The notes under the pieces are model-generated. The model searched no databases, had not been told where the DNA came from, and saw only the letters and a program-made list of their open reading frames with translations. Source: a virus. From it: 20,434 bases of DNA. The DNA is taken from IMG/VR virus record IMGVR_UViG_3300031758_000712, positions 1 to 20,434 of that record; one strand, 5' to 3'. Position 1 is the first letter of the stretch. Each line of letters begins with the position of its first letter. The position numbers and the translations under genes were made by a program. Positions 1 to 7,534 of this stretch are shown here, piece by piece.

Positions 1-1742
1 ATGCAAAATGTGCAAATGATACCGCATACGCACTAAAAACATATTTACAAACATATGACAACACACAATCAAAATACGTTCCTTTAGAGTTATTTAACGA
101 CCAGGTTACATTAGTTAAGGATTACGACGAATGTGAGGAAAATATCGCATTAAAATACCGACAAGCAGGAGTATCAACTGTAACCTCAGCTTGGGCTTCA
201 AAAAGACTTGTATTTGCAAGAAAGGAAAAACCAGAAAAAATTCTAATTATTGCCAACAAACTTGACACCGCAGTTGAGATGGCAAATAAAGTTAGGGCTT
301 TTGTTGATCAATGGCCAAAATGGATGGGTGTTGGTTTCTCATCTGAGAAGAACTCACAAAGACACTTTAAATTAACAAATGGTTGTGAAGTTAAAGCGGT
401 TGCAACCTCAAAAGATGCCCTTCGTGGTTATACACCAACAATTCTAATATTTGATGAGGCTGCGTATATTGACGCCGATGAAGATTTCTGGTCAGCGTGT
501 ATGGCTTCCCTATCAACGGGAGGTAAAGTTATTGTAATTTCAACACCAAACGGATTTGACCCAATTTATTATTCAATTTATAATCAAGCTATCAAAGGGA
601 TGAATGATTTTAGGATTACCGAGATGTATTGGTGGCGAGACCCAAGATATTCCAAGGACTTAAAACTTATTAAGTGTGACGATATTGTTCATTATATGTT
701 AAATAGAGCTGATTACAAGGACGATGAGATAACAATTGACTATACGGATACAAAAGTTAGAGAAAGAGACTTTGAGGACATTAAAATAAAAATTGAGAAT
801 GGGTATAGGGCTTATAGTTCGTGGTTTGAAGCAATGGCCAAAAAACTAAAGTTTGATAGGAGAAAAATATCCCAAGAGTTGGAATGTAATTTTCTTGGGT
901 CTGGGGATAACGTAATACCCCCAGAAACAATGAAGAAAATTAAAGATAACTTCATTAAGGAACCAGAAAATAGATTTATGGGTGGTGTTTTGTGGCAGTG
1001 GAAAGAACCGGTAGCTGGACATCGTTACATAATGGGTTGTGACGTTAGTCGTGGGGATAGTGAAGATTTCACCACATTTACAATTATTGATTTTGACGAA
1101 AGAGAACAAGTACTGGAATATATGGGAAAAGTTCCACCAGATGTCGTTGCCGAAATTGCATATAAATGGGCCACGATGTATAATGCTTTCATTGTAATTG
1201 ATATAACCGGAGGTATGGGCGTTGCAACATCAAGGAAACTTCAAGAAATGGGTTATAAAAATCTATATGTTGATGGTGTTAACCACGCAGATAAATGGAA
1301 GTGGGATCCGAAAGCACAAGAAAAAATTCCAGGAATTAATTTTAACTCAAAAAGAGTTCAGATTATTGCCTCATTTGAGGAAGCACTAAGACATGATTTT
1401 GCTGTAAGGTCACAAAGGTTATACAACGAATTAAACACATTTGTTTATGTTAATGGTAGGCCAGATCACCAAAAAGGACAACACGATGACTTGATTATGG
1501 CAATGGCGATGGCCTTATATGTTGGTGAGACATCATTTGCCAAACTTGAAAAGGCGACAGAACATGCAAAAGCTATGTTGGAATCTTGGTCTGTTGAATC
1601 CAATAATTATTCTGATAGTTATACGAATTTTAATCCCGGTTTACCAGTTTCCTCACCCAATATGGATCAGTTTGGTAGAACCCAATTAACCAAAAGCGAT
1701 TACGAGAAGTATTTATGGTTATTCGGGGGTAAAAGAGTTTAA
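1..1742 (+). CDS. Terminase large subunit (T4 gp17-like), 5'-truncated
   Basis: This is the ATP-driven DNA-packaging motor with a C-terminal headful nuclease; it docks on the portal. The reading frame is open from base 3, so the gene starts before the window and the ATG at 279 is internal; about 579 residues are visible (T4 gp17 has 610). Upstream of base 279 the frame encodes KYRQAGVSTVT, a deviant Walker A in which the lysine stands at the front of the motif, as in many terminases. Walker B with the catalytic Glu is ILIFDEAAYI (near base 450), followed by the coupling motif ISTPNG. The nuclease domain shows three acidic motifs: GCDVSRGDSEDF (near 1040), VIDITGG (near 1195) and HDDLIMAMAMAL (near 1485). 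The portal gene follows 41 bp downstream; unlike T4, no tail sheath or tube gene lies between. The family is certain; the exact start is outside the window. Confidence 0.95.
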   Translation, partial: AKCANDTAYALKTYLQTYDNTQSKYVPLELFNDQVTLVKDYDECEENIALKYRQAGVSTVTSAWASKRLVFARKEKPEKILIIANKLDTAVEMANKVRAFVDQWPKWMGVGFSSEKNSQRHFKLTNGCEVKAVATSKDALRGYTPTILIFDEAAYIDADEDFWSACMASLSTGGKVIVISTPNGFDPIYYSIYNQAIKGMNDFRITEMYWWRDPRYSKDLKLIKCDDIVHYMLNRADYKDDEITIDYTDTKVRERDFEDIKIKIENGYRAYSSWFEAMAKKLKFDRRKISQELECNFLGSGDNVIPPETMKKIKDNFIKEPENRFMGGVLWQWKEPVAGHRYIMGCDVSRGDSEDFTTFTIIDFDEREQVLEYMGKVPPDVVAEIAYKWATMYNAFIVIDITGGMGVATSRKLQEMGYKNLYVDGVNHADKWKWDPKAQEKIPGINFNSKRVQIIASFEEALRHDFAVRSQRLYNELNTFVYVNGRPDHQKGQHDDLIMAMAMALYVGETSFAKLEKATEHAKAMLESWSVESNNYSDSYTNFNPGLPVSSPNMDQFGRTQLTKSDYEKYLWLFGGKRV

Positions 1743-1783
1743 ATATTATAAAAAACTCTTATTTTTTAAACAAATAGAAAATT

Positions 1784-4762
1784 ATGGCAGAAAATAAATT
1801 AACGGTTTGGCAGAGGTTAGGGAAAGTATTTGGTCCGACATCCACATTGGATCAACAATCACCTGTGTTTAAATTTGATAAGAAACAACTATTAAAAACA
1901 ACAGATAAAAATGAGTTTGAAAGGGAGAAACTTGAAGCCCAACAAACCATGTATATTGGTAAACAATGGCAGAAGGTTGAGAGTAATTTATACCAACAAG
2001 CGGTGTACTATGAACCAACCAGAATGGCTTCATATTATGATTATGAGGCCATGGAGTACTCAATCCATGGGGACACCAAAATTGCCACTCCTGATGGTTT
2101 TATGACCATAAAAGAGCTTTCAGACAAGGGTAGAGATTATGAATTTATAACATACGCTTATGACCATAATTTGAAAAAAGTAGTACCAGCAATCGCCAGA
2201 AATGCTCACTATACCAGAGATGAAATGGCTTATAAAATTACGTTTGATGATGGGTCACATATTATCGCAACTTATGGTCATAGGTTCTTAAAAAGGGATG
2301 GTGTTTTTTGTGAGGTTGAAAACCTTAAACCGGGGGATTCAATGATGCCATTTTATAGAAAATCTTTTTACAATAATCAAAATTACCATTGGGTTTATAC
2401 TTGTAATTCAAACGAGGGTCATCATGGTTGGATATCTGAACACAATTTAATTGCGGAGTGGTATTATAAAAGAAAAATTAATGAAGACGAAGAAGTTCAT
2501 CATAAAGATTTCAATGGTAAAAATAACAAACCGGAAAATTTACAAATAATGAATATTTCCGAACATAGAGCTTATCATGCGAGATTAAACAACGAAAAAT
2601 TATGGGCAAACCCCGAATATAGACAAAAAATGTCTGAAGTTGCTAGAAGAACCGGTAAGTATAGTTGGGAAGGGAAAAGAGCTAAAGAGAATAATCCGGC
2701 ATATATAAAATTATCATTTGATTTGATTGTTGAAAAAGCAAGAGAACATAGAACGTTAATGGAAACTGCCACCTCACTTGGTGTTTCATTTAGAAAAATA
2801 CAGAATGAACTTAGATTCAATGGGTTTAAAAATTGGTTTGATTTTTTGGATGTTTATGGAATTGATAAAAGTAATAGTGATACTTACGGTGAAAAAAACA
2901 ATAACTTCAAAAAAATCGCTTGGGATTTATTAATTGAAATTGCTAGACAAGAAAATAGTATTACAAATACGGCCAAAAGATTGAATGTAAGTAGAAATAA
3001 AATTTTAAAAACAATAAAAGAAGGGGGATTTAATAATTGGATTACATTTTTGGAATCATATGGTATTGAAAAATCAAAACACCACCACCCAAAAAATGAA
3101 GAACCAGTTATTAATCACAAAATAGTATCAATTGAACCATATGGTGTTGTACCAGTTTATGACTTAACTGTGCCGGGTTATAAGAACTTCGCTACAGATA
3201 CCATTTTCTCACACAATACACCTGAGATCTCTGCCGCTCTTGATATTTACTCTGAAGAATCCACCACTCCTGACCAAGACGGACACATTTTAAAAGTCTA
3301 CTCTGAATCAAAAAGAATTAAACAAGTATTGGTTGATTTGTTTGTAAATAGACTTGATATAAACACCAATTTACCGATGTGGACAAGAAACACTTGTAAA
3401 TTTGGCGACAATTTCACATATTTAAAGTTAGACCCAGAAAAAGGGGTTGTTGGGTGTCAACAATTACCAAATATCCAAATTGAAAGATTGGAAAAGGGAA
3501 TGAGATTTCAACCGGACAAATATTCACAAGAAATGGAAAACGATGCTTTGAAATTTGTTTGGAAAGAAAAAAATATGGAGTTCAATACGTGGGAAATTGC
3601 CCACTTTAGAATACTTGGAGATGACCGAAAATTACCTTATGGGACATCTATGTTGGAGAAGGCTAGACGTATATGGAAACAGCTCCTTTTATCGGAAGAT
3701 GCGATGATGATTTACCGGGTATCAAGAGCACCAGAAAGAAGGGTATTTAAAGTATTTGTCGGAAATATGGATGACAAAGATGTTGATTCATATGTACAAC
3801 GTGTGGCAAACAAATTTAAAAGAGATCAGATTGCGGACCCTAAAACTGGAAATGTGGATATGAGATACAACCAATTGGCCGTAGATCAAGATTACTTTAT
3901 CCCGGTTAGAGACCCTTCCCAAACCAATCCAATTGAAACATTGCCGGGTGGTACAAACTTAGCCGAAATTGCTGATATTGAATATATCCAAAAGAAACTG
4001 GTAACTGCCCTTAGAATACCAAAGGCGTATTTAGGTTTTGAAGAAGCAGTAGGTAATGGACAAAACTTATCTTTACTTGATATTAGATTTGCAAGAACAA
4101 TCAACAAAATTCAAAAATCAATGTTGGCCGAACTTAATAAGATTGCCATTATTCATTTATTTTTATTAGGGTTTGAAGATGAACTAACAAACTTTACGTT
4201 GGGGTTACACAATCCATCAAAACAATCCGAACTTCTTTCATTGGAATTGTGGAAAGAAAAAATTGAATTATACAAAAATGCGGTAGCTGAAATCGCAAAT
4301 TCGGTTGCACCAACCTCAGCTTCTTGGGCTAAAAAGAATATTCTAGGTTTCTCAGATGAGGAGATCAGATTGGATTTACAACAACAACGAATTGAAAGGG
4401 CTGTTGCAGCTGAACTTGCTAAAACACCTGAAGTCATTACAAAAACTGGATTGTTTGATAATATTGATCAATTATATGGTAAAAAACCAGGTGAACCGGC
4501 AGGTGAAGCACCAGAAGGTGGAGAAGAACCTGGAGGAATGCCACCAATGGGTGGAGGATCTGAACTAGGAGGACCACCCCCACCACCGGGACCAGAACCA
4601 GGAGGTGAAGTAGGAGTAACACCAGAATCAACCAAGAAAAATGATTTAAATTTAATTCTGGAAGATAACTTATATTATGGTAAAACCTCTCTTGATTTAT
4701 CAAAGGGTAGATTAACCATTAATGAAATTGATGACAAATTAAAAGATTTATTGGATAAGTGA
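1784..4762 (+). CDS. Portal protein (T4 gp20-like) precursor containing an intein
   Basis: This forms the ring at the head vertex through which DNA is packaged and ejected. The 992-residue precursor comprises an N-extein (residues 1-92), a 386-residue intein (93-478) and a C-extein (479-992); splicing would leave 606 residues (T4 gp20 has 524). The junction falls in the conserved segment reading MEY then TPEISAALDIYSEE. Recognisable portal segments in the C-extein are the region around GDDRKLPYGTSMLEKARRIWKQL and the stretch RIPKAYLGFEEAVGNGQ. The extra length is partly a Gly/Pro/Glu-rich low-complexity stretch (bases about 4480-4620) before a short helical end. Start ATG 1784 has the AAAATTATG context common in this window. 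Position directly after terminase supports the call. A homologue alignment would settle extein boundaries; I am confident in both portal and intein. Confidence 0.93.
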   Translation: MAENKLTVWQRLGKVFGPTSTLDQQSPVFKFDKKQLLKTTDKNEFEREKLEAQQTMYIGKQWQKVESNLYQQAVYYEPTRMASYYDYEAMEYSIHGDTKIATPDGFMTIKELSDKGRDYEFITYAYDHNLKKVVPAIARNAHYTRDEMAYKITFDDGSHIIATYGHRFLKRDGVFCEVENLKPGDSMMPFYRKSFYNNQNYHWVYTCNSNEGHHGWISEHNLIAEWYYKRKINEDEEVHHKDFNGKNNKPENLQIMNISEHRAYHARLNNEKLWANPEYRQKMSEVARRTGKYSWEGKRAKENNPAYIKLSFDLIVEKAREHRTLMETATSLGVSFRKIQNELRFNGFKNWFDFLDVYGIDKSNSDTYGEKNNNFKKIAWDLLIEIARQENSITNTAKRLNVSRNKILKTIKEGGFNNWITFLESYGIEKSKHHHPKNEEPVINHKIVSIEPYGVVPVYDLTVPGYKNFATDTIFSHNTPEISAALDIYSEESTTPDQDGHILKVYSESKRIKQVLVDLFVNRLDINTNLPMWTRNTCKFGDNFTYLKLDPEKGVVGCQQLPNIQIERLEKGMRFQPDKYSQEMENDALKFVWKEKNMEFNTWEIAHFRILGDDRKLPYGTSMLEKARRIWKQLLLSEDAMMIYRVSRAPERRVFKVFVGNMDDKDVDSYVQRVANKFKRDQIADPKTGNVDMRYNQLAVDQDYFIPVRDPSQTNPIETLPGGTNLAEIADIEYIQKKLVTALRIPKAYLGFEEAVGNGQNLSLLDIRFARTINKIQKSMLAELNKIAIIHLFLLGFEDELTNFTLGLHNPSKQSELLSLELWKEKIELYKNAVAEIANSVAPTSASWAKKNILGFSDEEIRLDLQQQRIERAVAAELAKTPEVITKTGLFDNIDQLYGKKPGEPAGEAPEGGEEPGGMPPMGGGSELGGPPPPPGPEPGGEVGVTPESTKKNDLNLILEDNLYYGKTSLDLSKGRLTINEIDDKLKDLLDK
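2060..3217 (+). other. In-frame intein with HNH homing endonuclease and two HTH repeats, inside portal
   Basis: This is a self-splicing protein element of 386 residues. It begins with Ser1 (S-I-H-G-D-T-K-I-A-T, the block A pattern with Ser instead of the commoner Cys). Block B has the TxxH signature, TYGH, at residues 71-74. The C-terminal blocks are VYDLTVPGYKNF (367-377) and FSHN (383-386), with the canonical penultimate His and last Asn. The +1 extein residue is Thr. Between the splicing halves is an HNH-type nuclease: VHHKDFNGKNN at 146-156, PENLQIM at 158-164, and His169/His173. Two tandem copies of a helix-turn-helix unit follow (about 218-268 and 287-337), each ending NW-x-x-FL-[DE]-x-YGI-[DE]-KS; these presumably read the homing site. 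No sign of decay: frame and splice residues are intact. Inserting in an essential, conserved portal segment is typical of homing elements. Confidence 0.93.
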
Positions 4763-4771
4763 TATATTTAT
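4763..4771 (+). promoter_or_regulatory. ATATTTAT box (TATATTTAT), candidate promoter
   Basis: The box lies just after the portal stop codon and 14 nt before ATG 4786. It is one of ten sense-oriented copies of an NATATTTAT-like box ahead of genes in this window, and it resembles the Bacteroidota -7 element TAnnTTTG. Promoter activity is inferred. Confidence 0.4.
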
Positions 4772-4785
4772 TATAAAAACAAATT

Positions 4786-5514
4786 ATGAATACATTTGGT
4801 AAAATAAAAACAATGTTGGAGGAAGCGTCAGTTGTTTCTTATAAAAAGAATGAATTTTCTAAATATATGACCGTTTTTAAAAATATGGTTTTGGAAAATA
4901 AAGATATCTGTGAACTATATTATATCTATGACGATCTCTCAACAAATAAAGGTCTGGATAGGGATATCGCTGATGATTACATCAATGAAAATGTTGAATA
5001 TTCAAAAGTGTTGGTTTCTGAAAATGAAAAAACATTAAATAAACTATCAAACTGGTTGGAGAATATCGTTGAGTCAACTTCAAACAACTACAAAAATATT
5101 GATACATTAATTTATAATGATTCAATCAAAAACTTGGAGAAAGTTTTGGAATCCAAAAAACAAATTAAAAATGTTTTAATTAAAGAGTCTGTTAAACTTG
5201 AAAATAAAGAGACAGTAAATATGCCGTTACAAACAATGGTAAAAATGTATGAGTCCACTTTAAAAAGTAATATTAACTTAAATGAAAATGAGATTAAAGA
5301 AATTTCAGAATTAAAAAGTTTAAGTAAAAATGAAATTGAAAATGAAATCTCAGAATTAAAAGAATCTATTATTTCAAAATTAAAGGTCACATTAAACGAA
5401 TCAAAGGATGGTGAATTGAATTCAACGATCAATGACACCATTTCCAAAATTTCAGATACAGAAGTTGACCACTACAATCTTTATAAATTAAGAAAATTAA
5501 ATTCCGACTTATGA
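4786..5514 (+). CDS. Helical protein in prohead-core gene position
   Basis: A 242-residue Lys/Glu/Asn/Ser-rich protein, predicted by eye to be almost all alpha-helical with a coiled-coil look in residues about 150-215; no cysteine-rich, catalytic or membrane motif apart from a single Cys. I do not recognise the family. In T4, the genes between portal (gp20) and protease (gp21) encode prohead-core proteins gp67 and gp68, themselves cut by gp21; this gene sits in that interval. Its N-terminus MNTFGKIKTMLEE|A ends in LEE|A, which fits the (I/L)xE|(A/G) rule for T4-type prohead protease cleavage at residue 13. That suggests an internal head protein, but this is inference from position and one short site. 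Its stop overlaps the next start (ATGA), implying translational coupling. Confidence 0.75.
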   Translation: MNTFGKIKTMLEEASVVSYKKNEFSKYMTVFKNMVLENKDICELYYIYDDLSTNKGLDRDIADDYINENVEYSKVLVSENEKTLNKLSNWLENIVESTSNNYKNIDTLIYNDSIKNLEKVLESKKQIKNVLIKESVKLENKETVNMPLQTMVKMYESTLKSNINLNENEIKEISELKSLSKNEIENEISELKESIISKLKVTLNESKDGELNSTINDTISKISDTEVDHYNLYKLRKLNSDL

Positions 5515-5771
5515 GTAAATTTATAAAATCATTGTTGGGTTCCGGAACACAAACGTTATCATCAAAAAGATTTGTTGGGATTTTGTGTGTACTATCACTA
5601 ATCACGGCTTTATTCATTTCCTTATTCTCAAAAGGTAAATTTTGTCCCAATGATGGTATTGTTGACGTTATCGGTTTACTTGCGTTTGGTACACTTGGTT
5701 TAACTTCAACTGAATCTATTTTTGGAAAAAAATATGACAACAAAAAAAGTAACGATCAAGAAGAAATTTGA
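5511..5771 (+). CDS. Small two-helix membrane protein, holin-like
   Basis: An 86-residue protein with two predicted membrane segments, FVGILCVLSLITALFISLF (about residues 21-39) and GIVDVIGLLAFGTLGL (about 49-64). A short polar loop with one Cys separates them, and the tail is strongly charged (KKYDNKKSNDQEE). The pattern SSKR before helix 1 and a charged Lys/Asp/Glu end resembles small holin-like proteins in many phages, so a role in inner-membrane permeabilisation is possible; a prohead membrane anchor is an alternative because of the head-gene setting. The start ATG overlaps the preceding stop as ATGA. Its last 16 bases overlap the 3' end of the convergent bS21 gene. Confidence 0.7.
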   Translation: MSKFIKSLLGSGTQTLSSKRFVGILCVLSLITALFISLFSKGKFCPNDGIVDVIGLLAFGTLGLTSTESIFGKKYDNKKSNDQEEI

Positions 5772-5944
5772 TTTTTTTGTTTGTACTGTGCTTTCTTTTT
5801 TTCTTCTCTTTTAATTACAGACGGTTTTACAAATTCCTTTCTTTCTTGAAGTTGTTGAATTTGTTTTGTTTTGGAAACCTTAAACTTATATTGTTTAAGT
5901 GCTTGCTCCAATGATTTTTCATTTTTAACGGGAATAATTATCAT
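5756..5944 (-). CDS. rpsU: Ribosomal protein bS21, phage-encoded
   Basis: A 62-residue basic protein of the small ribosomal subunit, which sits near the 3' end of 16S rRNA and affects mRNA start-site selection. Residues follow the Bacteroidota bS21 pattern closely: MIIIPVKNEKSLEQALKQYK, then KTKQIQQLQER, then FVKPSVIKREEKKKAQY. Length matches the family (about 60-70). It is the only minus-strand gene in the head-gene block, transcribed against its neighbours and overlapping the 3' end of the upstream membrane-protein gene by 16 bp. It has its own ATATTTAT box 18 nt before the ATG (5963-5971), which supports it as a real gene. bS21 homologues are known in some phage genomes and, in Bacteroidota, bS21 helps hide the anti-Shine-Dalgarno sequence; a role in biasing host ribosomes towards phage mRNA is inference. 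Confidence 0.88.
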   Translation of the reverse strand: MIIIPVKNEKSLEQALKQYKFKVSKTKQIQQLQERKEFVKPSVIKREEKKKAQYKQKNQISS

Positions 5945-5962
5945 AATTTTTTGTTTTACAAC

Positions 5963-5971
5963 ATAAATATA
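5963..5971 (-). promoter_or_regulatory. ATATTTAT box, candidate promoter for the bS21 gene
   Basis: Minus-strand TATATTTAT, 18 nt before the bS21 ATG at 5944. It lies back-to-back with a plus-strand sigma70-like promoter beginning at 5979. The leader between box and ATG is A-rich and holds no Shine-Dalgarno sequence. Confidence 0.45.
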
Positions 5972-5978
5972 ATGATTT

Positions 5979-6007
5979 TTGACAAATGTAAAAAGTTTTG
6001 TTATATT
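5979..6007 (+). promoter_or_regulatory. Consensus-like promoter TTGACA-N17-TATATT
   Basis: TTGACA at 5979-5984 is separated by exactly 17 bases from TATATT at 6002-6007. This is a perfect -35 and a five-of-six -10 with ideal spacing by the general sigma70 rule. It would start RNA near 6014, about 26 nt before ATG 6040. It is the only such hexamer pair I noticed, although I did not scan exhaustively. Bacteroidota primary sigma factors prefer other elements, so activity in the host is uncertain. Confidence 0.45.
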
Positions 6008-6039
6008 TTTTCAAACAATAAACTTGAAAGATATGGAAA

Positions 6040-6501
6040 ATGAAAAAAGGAAAAACATCAAAACTAAAAATTTTTGATGACGCAAAATGTCATTATGGGA
6101 CAGTGGACTCAAAAGAACTAAAATCAATTTATGTGGTATTACAAACTTGGATTGAACCCTTGGATGACGAAGAAAATTGGAACAGAATAACTGGAGTTAT
6201 AAAAAGACAAATTCAACACACGTTATTGGAAGTTGTTGACCCATTAACGTTTGAAAAAAAACAAATAGTTGATCTTGATTTAAGAACAAGTGGAATTCAA
6301 AAAAATAAAAGAAGTTTTTTAAATCTGGAAATTACTTTATTTGTTCACGACAAAACCTTGGATTTTAAATCATTAATTTTAAGGTCAAAAATCAAAAATA
6401 TAATATCATCAATCTATTTGGATGATTTAAAAAAATCAAAGTATTTCACATTAAGTCTCACAAAAACTAAAGAAACTGAAGTTAGTGAATATTTATCATA
6501 A
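6040..6501 (+). CDS. Unknown protein between bS21 and prohead protease
   Basis: A 153-residue protein I do not recognise. It has a basic start (KKGKTSKLKIFDD), a mixed alpha/beta central part with the segment SIYVVLQTWIEPLDDEENWNRI, and alternating hydrophobic strands (FLNLEITLFV), without signal peptide, membrane helix or metal motif. The ATG at 6040 is preceded by a purine-rich stretch but no proper Shine-Dalgarno; an ATG at 6033 is out of frame. It lies directly downstream of the TTGACA-N17-TATATT promoter and its stop is 9 bp before the protease start, so it probably shares a transcript with the protease. By T4 order it could be a small head-assembly factor, which is only a positional guess. 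Confidence 0.75.
   Translation: MKKGKTSKLKIFDDAKCHYGTVDSKELKSIYVVLQTWIEPLDDEENWNRITGVIKRQIQHTLLEVVDPLTFEKKQIVDLDLRTSGIQKNKRSFLNLEITLFVHDKTLDFKSLILRSKIKNIISSIYLDDLKKSKYFTLSLTKTKETEVSEYLS
6488..6496 (+). promoter_or_regulatory. ATATTTAT box, candidate promoter for prohead protease
   Basis: AATATTTAT overlaps the last codons of the upstream gene, 14 nt before ATG 6511. The spacing matches the boxes at 4763 (14 nt) and 7511 (15 nt). Confidence 0.35.
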
Positions 6502-6510
6502 AAATATATT

Positions 6511-7215
6511 ATGAAAATATTAGGACCAAACGATACGGGTAAGGGGATTCTTGTGGAATGGGATGCTGGAACTATCAATCCAAATGATACCAGAAATAAT
6601 CTAGTGATAAAAGAATCTTACGGACAACTTGACCATTCAAAACCTTTTGTGTTTTATGCCACACTTCAAAAATATGGTGTACCAAATAGAAACGGAAGAA
6701 TTTACCCTGAGAAAATATTAAAAAGGGAAGCTGAGAAATACAAAGATATGATTAATCGTGGAATGTCAATTTCAGAACTTAATCACCCAGAATCATCACT
6801 AATTGATTTGGATAGAGTAGCTCATCTCATAACTGATGTATGGTGGGAAGATAATGTATTGATGGGAAAAATTAAATTATTAACAACACCCGGATTTCAC
6901 GAGAGAGGAATTGTATCATCAAAAGGTGATGTTGCCGCTAATATGATGAGACAAGGTGTAACAATGGGGGTATCATCAAGAGGTGTTGGTTCTTTGGTTA
7001 AAAAAGGGGAACAAAATGAAGTACAAGAAGATTTTGAATTAATTTGTTTTGATTTGGTTTCTTCACCATCCACACCGGGGGCTTATCTTTATTTAAATCA
7101 AGAAGATAGACCAAAATACGAAGAAAAATTATCTGAACAACAAAATATTGATTCAAATTCATTTTCCAAATCAGTTGACTTAATGAAAAGATTATCCGAT
7201 TATTTAGGAAAGTAA
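6511..7215 (+). CDS. Prohead core protease (T4 gp21-like)
   Basis: A serine protease of the T4 gp21 prohead type, packed inside the immature head, where it trims scaffold, capsid protein and internal proteins before DNA entry. The 234-residue protein has the family landmarks: the early strand YATLQKYGVPNRNGRIYP (about 49-66), the catalytic His in SELNHPESS (His92), the following IDLDRVAHLI, and the serine motif GVSSRGVGS (Ser155/156) with an acidic residue in ICFDLVSSPSTPGAYL. Length is close to T4 gp21 (212). The C-terminal 40 residues are polar. Its presence fits the (I/L)xE sites in the capsid protein and in several nearby proteins. It lies in the canonical place upstream of scaffold and capsid genes, though four extra genes intervene. 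Confidence 0.92.
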   Translation: MKILGPNDTGKGILVEWDAGTINPNDTRNNLVIKESYGQLDHSKPFVFYATLQKYGVPNRNGRIYPEKILKREAEKYKDMINRGMSISELNHPESSLIDLDRVAHLITDVWWEDNVLMGKIKLLTTPGFHERGIVSSKGDVAANMMRQGVTMGVSSRGVGSLVKKGEQNEVQEDFELICFDLVSSPSTPGAYLYLNQEDRPKYEEKLSEQQNIDSNSFSKSVDLMKRLSDYLGK

Positions 7216-7226
7216 AAATTTAAATT

Positions 7227-7436
7227 ATGGATGAAAAGTATTTTGTAGCAAGAGTAACCACTGATATGGTGGATGAGAACTCAGGGAAAGTAAAAAAAAT
7301 GAAAGAAGAAAAGTTGGTTAGAGGTTTCTCACCAACAGATGTTGAAGCGAAGGTGACTAAACTTTATGAATCTTATACAATGGATTGGAGAATTACGGCC
7401 ATTGTTGAGAGTAAAATTGACGAAGTTATTGAATAA
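7227..7436 (+). CDS. Small DUF4494-like protein
   Basis: A 69-residue protein with the pattern YFVARVTTDMVDENSGKVKKMKEEKLVRGFSPTDVEAKV and a beta-rich end (WRITAIVESKIDEVIE). This resembles the DUF4494 family found in Bacteroidota and their phages (strand, E.GK.kk..E.yLV, then [ST]xxEAe), but from memory only and shorter than I expect for that family. Function unknown. It follows the protease by 11 bp and ends 25 bp before a strong terminator, so it closes the protease transcription unit. Confidence 0.75.
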   Translation: MDEKYFVARVTTDMVDENSGKVKKMKEEKLVRGFSPTDVEAKVTKLYESYTMDWRITAIVESKIDEVIE

Positions 7437-7461
7437 TTTCAACTAAAAATTAAATTGTTTT

Positions 7462-7493
7462 AAAGGAGGTATTGCAAAATATCTCCTTTTTTT
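7462..7493 (+). terminator. Rho-independent terminator after protease unit
   Basis: Stem arms AAAGGAGGTA (7462-7471) and TATCTCCTTT (7480-7489) form ten pairs with one G-T, an 8-base loop, and a T run to 7493. The AGGAGGT in the 5' arm looks like a Shine-Dalgarno sequence but is explained by the stem. Confidence 0.88.
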
Positions 7494-7510
7494 GTGTCTT
7501 TTTTTTACTA

Positions 7511-7519
7511 TATATTTAT
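7511..7519 (+). promoter_or_regulatory. ATATTTAT box, candidate promoter after terminator
   Basis: TATATTTAT lies 18 bp beyond the terminator T run and 15 nt before ATG 7535. A terminator followed by this box is what a new transcription unit would need, making it one of the better supported copies. Confidence 0.5.
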
Positions 7520-7534
7520 AATGTAAAATATATT

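Noticed and set aside
7464-7474. AGGAGGT next to a TTG, looking like a strong Shine-Dalgarno and start for a gene at 7472
   Set aside because: The AGGAGGT is the 5' arm of a terminator hairpin; the real start at 7535 has the window's usual TATTATG context, and no other gene here uses a Shine-Dalgarno.
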